This document shows positions 1 through 7,597 of a DNA stretch of 64,000 nucleotides, in pieces. The notes beneath the pieces are model-generated. The model saw only the letters and a program-made list of their open reading frames with translations. It was not told where the DNA came from and did no database searches. Position 1 is the stretch's first letter; each line of letters begins with the position of its first letter. This DNA is from an uncultured Clostridia bacterium. GTDB lineage: Bacteria > Bacillota > Clostridia > TANB77 > CAG-465. Made by a program: the position numbers and the translations under genes. The stretch covers positions 150,004-214,003 of the forward strand of contig CAKPOO010000002.1 of assembly GCA_934169925.1 (NCBI GenBank), written 5' to 3'.

Positions 1-1
1 A

Positions 2-730
2 AATATGTGTTTTATTAGATATGATAGAAAAAATATATTGATAGATTGTGGATCAACTACAAAAAATTTAAGTTATAATGTAATTGATAATTTTTTAACT
101 TCAAAAGCTATAAAAAATATTGATTATGTTTTCCTTACTCATTTTCATACAGATCATATAAATGGAATATATGATGTTATAAAAAATTATAAAATAGAAA
201 ATATTTTTACTACTGGTGTGTATGAAAAAACAGAGGATTATTACAAACTTGAACAAATATGTAACGAATATAATATCTTAAAAAGAGAATTGTTTTTTGG
301 TGATGAGTTAGAATTTAAAAATTTTAAAACCTATGTATTAAGTCCATTTAAAAATGAAAGGATAAAGGATGAGGATGTAGAAAACGCTAATTGTTTAGTA
401 TTACTTTTAAGTATAAAAGATAAAAATTATTTATTTATGGGAGATGCCACAAAAAATACTGAAGAAAAAGTTATAAAAAATGTAAATAAAAATTTGGATA
501 TATTAAAAAAATTAGAAAATATTAGAGTTTTACAAGTTGGTCATCATGGTTCAAAAACATCTTCTAGTAAAGAGTTTATTTTTTGTATAAATTTTAGAGT
601 TGCTTTTATTTCTAGTCTTAAAAGTGTTTATGGTCATCCGTCAAATGAAACTATTGATACTTTGAAAAAGAATAATATAATAAAAATTCATATTACGGAA
701 AAAAATGGCGCATATATTGAAAAAATATAA
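2..730 (+). CDS. ComEC/Rec2-type metallo-beta-lactamase domain (5'-truncated by window edge)
   Basis: A metallo-beta-lactamase fold domain of the kind found at the C-terminus of ComEC/Rec2, the DNA-uptake channel protein, and in related free-standing hydrolases. The frame is open to the left edge, and the first visible residues correspond to the strand that normally follows the VGQGD motif, so the gene starts before the window. Visible motifs in order are ILIDCG, the metal-binding THFHTDH, FMGDATKN, the VGHHGSKTSSS motif and a late YGHPSNE histidine motif. These are the usual metal ligands and give good support for the fold. Whether the protein is full-length ComEC with membrane helices or a short secreted hydrolase cannot be decided from this fragment. 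Confidence 0.8.
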   Translation, partial: NMCFIRYDRKNILIDCGSTTKNLSYNVIDNFLTSKAIKNIDYVFLTHFHTDHINGIYDVIKNYKIENIFTTGVYEKTEDYYKLEQICNEYNILKRELFFGDELEFKNFKTYVLSPFKNERIKDEDVENANCLVLLLSIKDKNYLFMGDATKNTEEKVIKNVNKNLDILKKLENIRVLQVGHHGSKTSSSKEFIFCINFRVAFISSLKSVYGHPSNETIDTLKKNNIIKIHITEKNGAYIEKI

Positions 731-791
731 AAATAAAAATTTTATGTGTATATAATTTGTAATTATTGGAAAAATAAAATTAGGTGAAATT

Positions 792-1388
792 ATGAATAAA
801 TTTAAATATAGAATTTTTGTTTTTGTTATTACAGTTTGTCTTATGGGAATTGGAATTGTCCTTGGATATAAAATAGAAATAAATAAAATAAGAGAAAATA
901 AAAGTAGTGAAAATATAGAAGAAGTAAAAAGTGTGGATGTAGTTAAAAATATTGAAAATAGTGATACGTCTAGTAGTAAAAAGTATAATATAGAAGTTGT
1001 GTATGTTGATCATTTTACAATTTGTGATGAGGAAGTTGAAGTAAGTGATGAAACTTATCAAAATACAACGCTTGATGAAGTGATAAAAAAGGAAACTGAA
1101 AAACAGAAAGAAAAAAATATAAAATATGATATTATTGCAAGTGGCAATGAAAGTTTAACATATTATAGAAATGTTGATAAATATTGTGATAATCATTATA
1201 AAGTGATAATTGAAGATAATAAAATAAATGTGTATAAATTAGTAACAGATAAAGAAAATAAGCTATATAAAACTTTAGATGTTAGTGTAAATTTAATTAG
1301 GGAAGATATAAAAGAGCAATTAAATAGTGGAATTATTGTAAATAAATCTGAAGATCTTGGGTTATTACTAGATGATTTAGAAAGTTAA
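792..1388 (+). CDS. Membrane-anchored BofC C-terminal-domain protein
   Basis: A 198-residue protein with a short basic N-terminus, one membrane segment (about residues 8-26), a Ser/Glu-rich linker and a C-terminal domain of about 65 residues. That domain (DNKINVYK, then LYKTLDVSV, REDIKEQLNSGI and a final LLLDDLES) follows the pattern I recall for BofC C-terminal domains. In Bacillus, BofC is a forespore-made protein that restrains SpoIVB signalling; many Clostridia carry BofC_C proteins of unproven role. The family assignment comes from pattern memory, not a search. A SpoIVB gene lies 50 kb away in this window. The start is supported by AGGTGAAATT upstream. It ends at a bidirectional terminator facing clpE. 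Confidence 0.6.
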   Translation: MNKFKYRIFVFVITVCLMGIGIVLGYKIEINKIRENKSSENIEEVKSVDVVKNIENSDTSSSKKYNIEVVYVDHFTICDEEVEVSDETYQNTTLDEVIKKETEKQKEKNIKYDIIASGNESLTYYRNVDKYCDNHYKVIIEDNKINVYKLVTDKENKLYKTLDVSVNLIREDIKEQLNSGIIVNKSEDLGLLLDDLES

Positions 1389-1390
1389 TA

Positions 1391-1423
1391 AATAAAGGCT
1401 AAGTTTTTTACTTAGCCTTTATT
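1391..1423. terminator. Bidirectional hairpin terminator between BofC-domain gene and clpE
   Basis: Arms AATAAAGGCTAAG and CTTAGCCTTTATT around a T-rich loop. The 3' arm overlaps the minus-strand stop codon of clpE, so one hairpin can end both convergent transcripts. Confidence 0.75.
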
Positions 1424-3735
1424 GTTATTTTATCATCGTCTATATCTATTAAATATTCAACATTTTCTTTAATATTACCTTTTATAAATTCAATTGAAAT
1501 TAAGTCTTCAATATATTTTTGAATTGCACGTCTTAAAGGTCTTGCACCAAATTTTTCATTATAACCTTTTTCTACTATAAACTTGCAAACTTCATCTGTA
1601 TAATCAAATAATATATTTCTGTCTTTTGTTTCTTCTTTTAATTCATTTAAGAAAATTTTAGAAATTTTTATTAAATTATCTTTTGAAAGTTTATTAAATG
1701 TTATAACCTCATCAATTCTATTTAAAAATTCAGGTGAGAAGAATTCTTTTAATGCTTCATTTGTTTTATCTTGAAGCATATCCTTATCAATTTTTGAATT
1801 CGAAAATCCAAAGCTATCATTTCTAAAATTAGTTCCAAGGTTAGATGTAAGAACAATTATTGTATGTTTAAATGATACACTTTTTCCTTGTGAATCGGTA
1901 AGTTTTCCTTCATCTAATATTTGTAATAGAATATTGTAGACACTTTGATGTGCCTTTTCAATTTCATCAAACAGTACTATACTGTATGGATTTCTTCTAA
2001 TCTTTTCTGTTAATTGTCCTGCTTCATCATATCCAACATATCCTGGAGGAGAACCTATTAATTTAGAAGTAGAATTAGATTCCATATATTCTGACATATC
2101 AAGTTTTATAACAGAATCCTTGTTATCAAATAATTCATAAGCAAGTTGCTTTACAAGTTCTGTTTTACCAACACCTGTAGGACCTACAAATATAAATGAT
2201 GGTGGTCTTTCAATATTTCTTATATTAGCTCTTTTTCTTATAATTGCATTTGAAATGGCTTCAATTGCTTCATTTTGCCCTATAATTCTGTTACTTAAAT
2301 TTTCTTTTAATTTAAGTAATTTTTCAGTTTCAGAAGTTTTTACTCTAGCAACAGGTATTTTTGTCCAAAGTTCTATTACTTGAGCAAGATTGTCAAATGT
2401 TACTTCATCAGGTTTTATTTTTTCATTTAGTTCATCAAGTTTAGTTTGTAGTTTACATTTTTCTTCTTTTAACTTTGCAGCTTTTTCAAAAGATTCAATT
2501 GTGTCATCTGTTTGTTCTTGATTTTCTAATTTTTCATTTAATTCAATTTCAGATTCAATTATAGCATTTAATTTTCTTTGAACTTTTTCAAGTTTAGCTA
2601 AAGCTACATTTTCAAGATTAACTCTAGCACAAGCTTCATCAAGTAAGTCAATTGCTTTATCTGGTAAAAATCTATCATGAATGTATTTTTTTGAAAGATT
2701 AACAGCTTGCTTTAAAATTTCATCTGATATTTTTACTTTATGAAAATCTTCGTAATATGATTTTATTCCACGTAGTATTTCAAAGCATTCTTTAGAAGTT
2801 GGTTCATCTACTATAATTGGTTGGAATCTTCTTTCTAAAGCAGTATCTTTTTCTATACTTTTTCTATATTCTTTTAGAGTAGTTGCACCAATTAATTGAA
2901 CACTACCGTTTGCAAGTGCAGGTTTTAGCATATTTGCAGCATTCATTGAATTGTCGTGTTCGAGACCTCCAACTATATTATGAACTTCATCTATTGCTAA
3001 AATAATATTTCCATATGCTTTACATTCATCAATAATTCCTTTAATTCTTGATTCGAATTGGCCTCTAAACTGAGTACCTGCAACTAAAGATGTCATATCT
3101 ATTAAATATACTTCTTTTCCAATTAATTTTGCTGGAACTTCTTCATCAGCAATTTTTTGTGCAAGAGCAGCAATAATAGCAGTTTTACCAACACCTGGTT
3201 CACCAATTAGAGCAGGGTTATTTTTACTTCTTCTATTTAGAATTTGTATCATTCTATCAAGTTCTCTTTTTCTGCCTATAACTTTATCAATTTTACCTTC
3301 TTTTGCTTTTTTAGTTAAATTTTCTCCATAAGTATCAAGATATTTCTTCTTTTTGTTTTTTGATTTTGTATTTTCTTTTGTATCTTTTTGATTACTATTT
3401 TCTGATTCATTTTTATTTTTTCCAAAAAGGTTTGAAATGTTAAAAAAATTCTTTGGAAGTTCATCGTCACTATCTTCATTAAGAATATCATCTTGCATAC
3501 TATCAGGATCAAATCCAAGACCTCCCATTAGACTTTCGATTTGTTTTGACATATTTTCAACCTCTTCAGGAGTTATTTTTTCCATTTCTTTCATAATACT
3601 TTCCATAGGATTAATGCCTTGTTTTTTTGCACATTCAAGACAATAACCAGTGGATTCTTCAGTTTTGTTACCATTTTTATCAAGTTTATTAACAAAAATA
3701 ACAGCCATGTTTTTTTTACATACTGAACATAACAT
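1408..3735 (-). CDS. clpE: ClpE-type AAA+ unfoldase with N-terminal zinc finger
   Basis: A 775-residue Hsp100/Clp ATPase expected to unfold proteins for ClpP. The N-terminus has a four-cysteine zinc finger (C3, C6, C32, C35) in place of the double Clp_N repeat, which marks ClpE rather than ClpC. Two AAA+ modules follow: Walker A GEPGVGKT near residue 178 and GPTGVGKT near residue 517. A UVR-like helix (FEKAAKLKEE) lies in the coiled middle region near residue 410. An in-frame ATG lies five codons upstream, but GGAG is placed 9 bases before the ATG at 3735 and nothing ribosome-binding precedes the earlier one, so 3735 is preferred. Monocistronic, with its own promoter. The usual CtsR heptad repeat is not visible upstream. 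Confidence 0.88.
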   Translation of the reverse strand: MLCSVCKKNMAVIFVNKLDKNGNKTEESTGYCLECAKKQGINPMESIMKEMEKITPEEVENMSKQIESLMGGLGFDPDSMQDDILNEDSDDELPKNFFNISNLFGKNKNESENSNQKDTKENTKSKNKKKKYLDTYGENLTKKAKEGKIDKVIGRKRELDRMIQILNRRSKNNPALIGEPGVGKTAIIAALAQKIADEEVPAKLIGKEVYLIDMTSLVAGTQFRGQFESRIKGIIDECKAYGNIILAIDEVHNIVGGLEHDNSMNAANMLKPALANGSVQLIGATTLKEYRKSIEKDTALERRFQPIIVDEPTSKECFEILRGIKSYYEDFHKVKISDEILKQAVNLSKKYIHDRFLPDKAIDLLDEACARVNLENVALAKLEKVQRKLNAIIESEIELNEKLENQEQTDDTIESFEKAAKLKEEKCKLQTKLDELNEKIKPDEVTFDNLAQVIELWTKIPVARVKTSETEKLLKLKENLSNRIIGQNEAIEAISNAIIRKRANIRNIERPPSFIFVGPTGVGKTELVKQLAYELFDNKDSVIKLDMSEYMESNSTSKLIGSPPGYVGYDEAGQLTEKIRRNPYSIVLFDEIEKAHQSVYNILLQILDEGKLTDSQGKSVSFKHTIIVLTSNLGTNFRNDSFGFSNSKIDKDMLQDKTNEALKEFFSPEFLNRIDEVITFNKLSKDNLIKISKIFLNELKEETKDRNILFDYTDEVCKFIVEKGYNEKFGARPLRRAIQKYIEDLISIEFIKGNIKENVEYLIDIDDDKITIKAK

Positions 3736-3755
3736 ATATATCATCTCCATTTTTT

Positions 3756-3772
3756 AGTTATAGTATATAACT
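3756..3772. promoter_or_regulatory. Perfect dyad just downstream of the clpE promoter
   Basis: AGTTATA-GTA-TATAACT, 7-base arms with a 3-base spacer, located about 10-25 bases after the predicted clpE -10 box on the minus strand. The position suits a repressor operator. It does not resemble a CtsR site (GGTCAAA direct repeats) or a CIRCE element. Confidence 0.4.
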
Positions 3773-3781
3773 AGTTAGGTG

Positions 3782-3810
3782 ATTATATCATATGAATAGA
3801 AAAAATTCAA
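3782..3810 (-). promoter_or_regulatory. Sigma-A promoter of clpE
   Basis: On the minus strand, TTGAAT (3810-3805), 17-base spacer, TATAAT (3787-3782). It is divergent from the promoter at 3834 and about 47 bases from the preferred clpE start. Confidence 0.7.
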
Positions 3811-3833
3811 CTAAATAAAGGAGGGAATACTAT

Positions 3834-3862
3834 TTGACAAAAAAATAAATGTGAGATATAAT
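3834..3862 (+). promoter_or_regulatory. Consensus sigma-A promoter
   Basis: TTGACA, 17 bases, TATAAT: a perfect consensus promoter driving the membrane protein gene at 3923 with a leader of about 55 bases. Confidence 0.85.
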
Positions 3863-3922
3863 CAAGAAAATTTTAGAGGTATGAAAACGTAAGGTTCCTT
3901 ATTTTAAAAGAAGGGGAATTTT

Positions 3923-4666
3923 ATGAAATTATTAAAAAATATTTTAAAATTAGCGATCGTGTCAGTTTTTATTTATCTTGTATTTTTTACATCTATGATA
4001 CATGATATAAAAGAAATATTAAAAAAAAATGGAACTGTAAAAGAGTATATTTTAAATGTATCACCTAATAGTGATGGGACTTTAGATATGACATATAATC
4101 TTAGATTAGACATAGATAAAAAAACAGAGTGTGTTAAAATTAAAATTCCAAATAAGAACTTTGATGTTGTTTTTAAAGGTGAAAATATATCATCAATAGA
4201 TAAAAGTTTATTTGGAGATTATGCATTAATTAAATTAAAAAGAACGTATACTGAGGGTGAAAACATAAATTTATCTTTTGATTTAAAACAAAATAATCTT
4301 TATACTTTAAAAGATGATAAGAAAATATTAATGTATAGAATTAAGCCAGGTAGAGTAAATAATTTTAAATGTAGCAATTATACTTTAAATTGGGAAAAAT
4401 CACAGGTTTATTTTTCTGGAATGGGTGTTGAAAATGGTGAGTATATAACTTTAAATTCTAAGTTTAATAATTTTTCTACAAAGACTTTAATGATACAATA
4501 TAAAACAGACAGTTTTGAAAATTTAAATTATGAAAATAGAAAAAGTAATATTTTATATTACTTTGACGAGGGATATATGTACATTATAATTGCTGCTTTA
4601 GTTATAATATCAGAGATTATATTATATAAAAGAAGGTTTTATGAAAGTATTGGAATTGAATATTAG
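3923..4666 (+). CDS. Bitopic membrane protein, paralog of the 6120 gene
   Basis: A 247-residue protein with an N-terminal membrane segment (about residues 8-27), a roughly 180-residue beta-rich middle and a C-terminal membrane segment (about 219-236) followed by basic residues. It is clearly paralogous to the protein at 6120: both share a KNG.V..YI.N..... GTL.M.YN core, a KIK(I/V)PN segment, RTY.E.EN..., and the same two-anchor topology. The stretch around GTLDMTYNLRLD recalls the start of DUF2207-type extracytoplasmic domains, but that is only an impression. It has its own consensus promoter and terminator, and GGGGA lies ahead of the ATG. Function unknown; the context links it to the degenerate radical-SAM protein next door. 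Confidence 0.8.
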   Translation: MKLLKNILKLAIVSVFIYLVFFTSMIHDIKEILKKNGTVKEYILNVSPNSDGTLDMTYNLRLDIDKKTECVKIKIPNKNFDVVFKGENISSIDKSLFGDYALIKLKRTYTEGENINLSFDLKQNNLYTLKDDKKILMYRIKPGRVNNFKCSNYTLNWEKSQVYFSGMGVENGEYITLNSKFNNFSTKTLMIQYKTDSFENLNYENRKSNILYYFDEGYMYIIIAALVIISEIILYKRRFYESIGIEY

Positions 4667-4667
4667 T

Positions 4668-4708
4668 AAAAATGGAATGAAAAATGGTTATTTTTTGTTC
4701 CATTTTTT
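4668..4708 (+). terminator. Intrinsic terminator
   Basis: Arms AAAAATGGAA and TTCCATTTTT, then a T-run. It separates the 3923 gene from the 4796-6854 operon. Confidence 0.75.
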
Positions 4709-4722
4709 TAAGTTATATGTTG

Positions 4723-4752
4723 TTGACATTTTTTGACAATTTAATATATAAT
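4723..4752 (+). promoter_or_regulatory. Sigma-A promoter of the degenerate radical-SAM operon
   Basis: TTGACA, 18-base spacer, TATAAT, followed about 44 bases later by the start at 4796. A second TTGACA at 4734 is too close to this -10 box to use it. Confidence 0.7.
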
Positions 4753-4795
4753 CAAAATCAGTATAGTATATGTTTTATATTTGGGAGTTGTATAT

Positions 4796-6109
4796 ATGAA
4801 TTTAAAAAAAGAAAATTTTAGATTTAAAAGATCAAAAGAGGTTTTACATGCAAAATTTAATATAGAAAATGGTGGTAATTTAATTATGTATTTAATTCCA
4901 CCAAAATTTTCTTTTAAAGAAAGGTCATCAACACTTATTTTAAATAACCAAAATGTAATTCCTGTTGGTGCATCTTGGTATGTAATTATTTCAAATTTTA
5001 TGAATTGTTTAAATGAATATAACAAGAATTTAAATAAAGATGAAATCAAAAAAATTATTCAAAAAACAGTCAATATGACAAAAATGGTATACCCAGCAGT
5101 TGATAGAAAATTAATAACTCAAGATACTAAACTTATAGTTAAAGTTTTTGAAGAATTTGCAATAGGAAATACTCCTAAAGAAAATATAGGTCAAATATCT
5201 ACTAATGTGTATTTAAAAAATATGGACGGTCCTTACCTTGTAAACATGGTGTTTGATAAAAGCTTTGAAAGTTATAATTTATGTTTAAATAGAGAAAATG
5301 ACTATGTTATAGAAAAAGATTTATTAGATGATGTACATATTAATAAGGTTATAAGTAAATTAAAAGATTACAGAGTTTCTCAATTAAATTTTGTTTGTAA
5401 TGATAATTTACAAAAAGAAAGAATTATAAATATAATTAATAAATCAAGATGGTTTTATACAATGTTTAGTACTTCTAGAGTTTGTTTTGATGAAATAGAG
5501 GCAAGTAAATTAAAAGAGTTTAGTTTGGATCAAATTGATTATACTATTTATTCTGTTAGAGAAGATATTAATAGGAAAATAGATGATACACAAGATTTAG
5601 AAAGTATCAAAAAAAGTATAAAAATTTTAACAGATGAAGGACTAAATGTTCATGTTAAGTATCCAATTTGTAAATTAAATACAAATTTTGAAGAGATGTT
5701 TAGTTATTTAAAAAGTGTAAATGTTTTATATGTAAAAATTTGTTTATATAATTTAGTTGATAAAGATAATAGATACTCATTAGAAGAATATTTTGAGCTT
5801 ATTAAAGAGGCAAAAGAAATAGCAAAAAAATACAATATTAATATTCAAATATTAACAAATGATATATCAAATCATAGTTTTGATAAAATAGAGGGTATAT
5901 TAAAATTAGGCTGTAGGCCTACAGTTACAGAGCTTACTTTGTTAATGGATGGCTCAATTCTTCCTTGTAAAAGCTATATTTCCAAAAAACAAATAATAGG
6001 TAATGTTTTTAAAGATAACTGGAAAGAGATTTGGAAAAAAAGTGAAAAAGCCAATAATATTAGAAAAAATAATGCTAATATTAATTGTGGCTGTCCATTA
6101 GATATTTAA
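4796..6109 (+). CDS. Radical SAM/SPASM-like protein lacking the SAM-cluster cysteines
   Basis: A 437-residue protein that reads like a radical SAM-SPASM enzyme throughout. About 145 N-terminal residues resemble the accessory region of such enzymes. A barrel follows, with strands at PYLVNM, VSQLNFV, WFYTMFST, LDQIDYTIYSV and a KKSIKILTDEGLNVHVKY stretch. The hallmark CxxxCxxC is replaced by S156, Y160, C163; the usual GGEP after LNFV is CNDN; and the TNG motif reads TSR. The C-terminal region keeps cysteines C373, C391, C431 and C433 around LTLLMDGSILPCKSY and GNVFKDNWKEIWKK, typical of a SPASM or twitch auxiliary-cluster domain. I infer it cannot cleave SAM in the normal way. A TTG lies five codons upstream, but GGGAG sits 8 bases before the ATG at 4796. 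It is coupled to the next gene by a 10-base gap. Confidence 0.72.
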   Translation: MNLKKENFRFKRSKEVLHAKFNIENGGNLIMYLIPPKFSFKERSSTLILNNQNVIPVGASWYVIISNFMNCLNEYNKNLNKDEIKKIIQKTVNMTKMVYPAVDRKLITQDTKLIVKVFEEFAIGNTPKENIGQISTNVYLKNMDGPYLVNMVFDKSFESYNLCLNRENDYVIEKDLLDDVHINKVISKLKDYRVSQLNFVCNDNLQKERIINIINKSRWFYTMFSTSRVCFDEIEASKLKEFSLDQIDYTIYSVREDINRKIDDTQDLESIKKSIKILTDEGLNVHVKYPICKLNTNFEEMFSYLKSVNVLYVKICLYNLVDKDNRYSLEEYFELIKEAKEIAKKYNINIQILTNDISNHSFDKIEGILKLGCRPTVTELTLLMDGSILPCKSYISKKQIIGNVFKDNWKEIWKKSEKANNIRKNNANINCGCPLDI

Positions 6110-6119
6110 GGAGTTATAT

Positions 6120-6854
6120 ATGAAAGGTTTTTTTAGATTTTTAATTTTAGCTGTACTAATTTTTGCTGTTGTATATGAAAAAGGTAATGATATTGCTACA
6201 TTATTTCAAAAAAATGGTGAAGTAACTAATTATATTGTAAATATTGCTACAAATTCAAATGGTACTTTAAGAATGAATTATAACATAGGTCTTAATTTTT
6301 ATAAAAATACTGATTCTATAAAAATTAAAGTTCCAAATGATAACTTAGAAGTATTAAGTAAAGATGATTGTATAAAAGAAATAAAAGTTGATACATTTGG
6401 TAATTATATAGAAGTAAAATTTGGTAGGACGTATAAAGAAAATGAAAATTTAAACTTTAAATTTTCTTTAAATCAGTCGAATGTATATTACCTAAAAAAT
6501 AAGGACCAACTTTGTGTATTTAGATTAAAAGCAATGAAAATTAGAAATTTTGATTGTGAGAAGATAAAAGTTGCATGGCAAGGAAAAGATGTATTCTTTT
6601 CAGGAATAAGTAAAGATGTTGGTGATAAAAATATATACGACTTAAAAACTAATTTTATCTATACATCACCAATTGTCGCTCAGTATCAAACTAGTAGTTT
6701 AAGTTTATCACCAGAAAACAAGAAAGGATTTAGTGTATCTTCTATTGTTGATAGTGGCTTTTTCTATTTGATAATAGTTGGAGTTGTTATAATAGGTGAA
6801 GTAGTTATTAGTAGAAATAGTTATAGCCAAAACAGAGGATTTGTATATAATTAA
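6120..6854 (+). CDS. Bitopic membrane protein, paralog of the 3923 gene
   Basis: A 244-residue protein with membrane segments at about residues 4-20 and 212-230 and a beta-rich extracytoplasmic part between. It aligns along its whole length with the 3923 product, so the pair arose by duplication and now flanks the degenerate radical-SAM-like gene. AAGGAG is placed 5 bases before the ATG, and the gap to the upstream stop is only 10 bases, so it is co-transcribed with that gene. Function unknown. Co-location suggests the two membrane proteins and the soluble protein form one surface-associated system, but the sequence does not show what it does. Confidence 0.78.
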   Translation: MKGFFRFLILAVLIFAVVYEKGNDIATLFQKNGEVTNYIVNIATNSNGTLRMNYNIGLNFYKNTDSIKIKVPNDNLEVLSKDDCIKEIKVDTFGNYIEVKFGRTYKENENLNFKFSLNQSNVYYLKNKDQLCVFRLKAMKIRNFDCEKIKVAWQGKDVFFSGISKDVGDKNIYDLKTNFIYTSPIVAQYQTSSLSLSPENKKGFSVSSIVDSGFFYLIIVGVVIIGEVVISRNSYSQNRGFVYN

Positions 6855-6867
6855 AAAAAAATATATA

Positions 6868-6918
6868 TGAACCAAAATTGTTAGAATTTTAATTTTAACA
6901 ATGATGGTTCACTTTTTA
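6868..6918 (+). terminator. Intrinsic terminator after the membrane-protein operon
   Basis: Outer arms TGAACCA and TGGTTCA with inner arms TTGTTA and TAACAA, followed by CTTTTTATAT. Confidence 0.75.
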
Positions 6919-6937
6919 TATATACAAAAATATTTTC

Positions 6938-6966
6938 TTTACAAATAATTTTTAATATTATATAAT
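6938..6966 (+). promoter_or_regulatory. Sigma-A promoter of scpB-addB
   Basis: TTTACA, 17 bases, TATAAT, about 25 bases before the scpB start. A single promoter for both genes is plausible because they are only 13 bases apart. Confidence 0.7.
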
Positions 6967-6990
6967 CTGTATAATGTATGAGGTGAATTT

Positions 6991-7584
6991 ATGGAAGAAA
7001 TAGTAAAAATTGTTGAAGCAGTAATGTTTGCACTTGGAAGAGAAGTAACATTACAAGAATTATCAGACACTCTAAAATTTGATAAAGAGGATGTAATTAA
7101 AGCTTTAGACAGTCTAAAAGAAAAATATAATAAAAATAATGGAGTAGTTTTAGTTGAAGTAAAAAATGCATATCAACTTGTTAGTAATAAGGATTGCTAT
7201 AAATATATAAATAAATTTATTGAAAATACAAAAAGACAGAATTTATCAAATGCTGCTTTAGAAACTTTAAGTATAATTGCATACAATCCTAAAATAACAA
7301 AATCAGAAATTGAAAGTATAAGAGGGGTAAATAGTGATTTTGCAGTTAATAGACTTTTAGAATGTGGTCTTGTAGAAGAGGTTGCAAGATTAAATTTACC
7401 TGGTAGACCTGCTGCATATTCAGTTACAAATGAATTCTTAAGATCTTGTGGAATAAAAGATATAGATGAATTACCTGATTTTGAAAATATTAGAATAAAA
7501 GATGAACAATTACTTGTTTCTGATTTTGAAGATAATAAAGTAAATGAAGATGAAGATGATAAAAATAATGAAAATAAAGAATAA
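6991..7584 (+). CDS. scpB: Segregation and condensation protein B
   Basis: A 197-residue ScpB, the dimeric winged-helix partner of the ScpA kleisin in the bacterial SMC condensin. It has two winged-helix domains: residues 1-80 (EAVMFALGREVTLQEL, YQLVSNKD) and about 85-165 (ALETLSIIAYNPKITKSEIESIRGVNSD, then LVEEVARLNLPGRPAAYSVTNEFL). The LPGRP..Y.VT.EFL segment is diagnostic. The last 30 residues are an acidic Asp/Glu/Asn tail. scpA is not in the window, although the two are usually adjacent; here scpB pairs instead with addB 13 bases downstream. AGGTGAATTT precedes the ATG. Confidence 0.93.
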   Translation: MEEIVKIVEAVMFALGREVTLQELSDTLKFDKEDVIKALDSLKEKYNKNNGVVLVEVKNAYQLVSNKDCYKYINKFIENTKRQNLSNAALETLSIIAYNPKITKSEIESIRGVNSDFAVNRLLECGLVEEVARLNLPGRPAAYSVTNEFLRSCGIKDIDELPDFENIRIKDEQLLVSDFEDNKVNEDEDDKNNENKE

Positions 7585-7597
7585 ATAGGAGTTATAT

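Noticed and set aside
3793..3819. Tiny open frame of eight codons before the 3923 gene
   Set aside because: No ribosome site ahead of it and it lies upstream of the mapped -35 box. The following GGAGGG leads into TTGACA, which is the promoter rather than a start codon.
4796..6109. Annotating this gene as an active radical SAM peptide-modifying enzyme
   Set aside because: The CxxxCxxC motif is reduced to one cysteine and GGEP is lost, so normal SAM cleavage is not supported.
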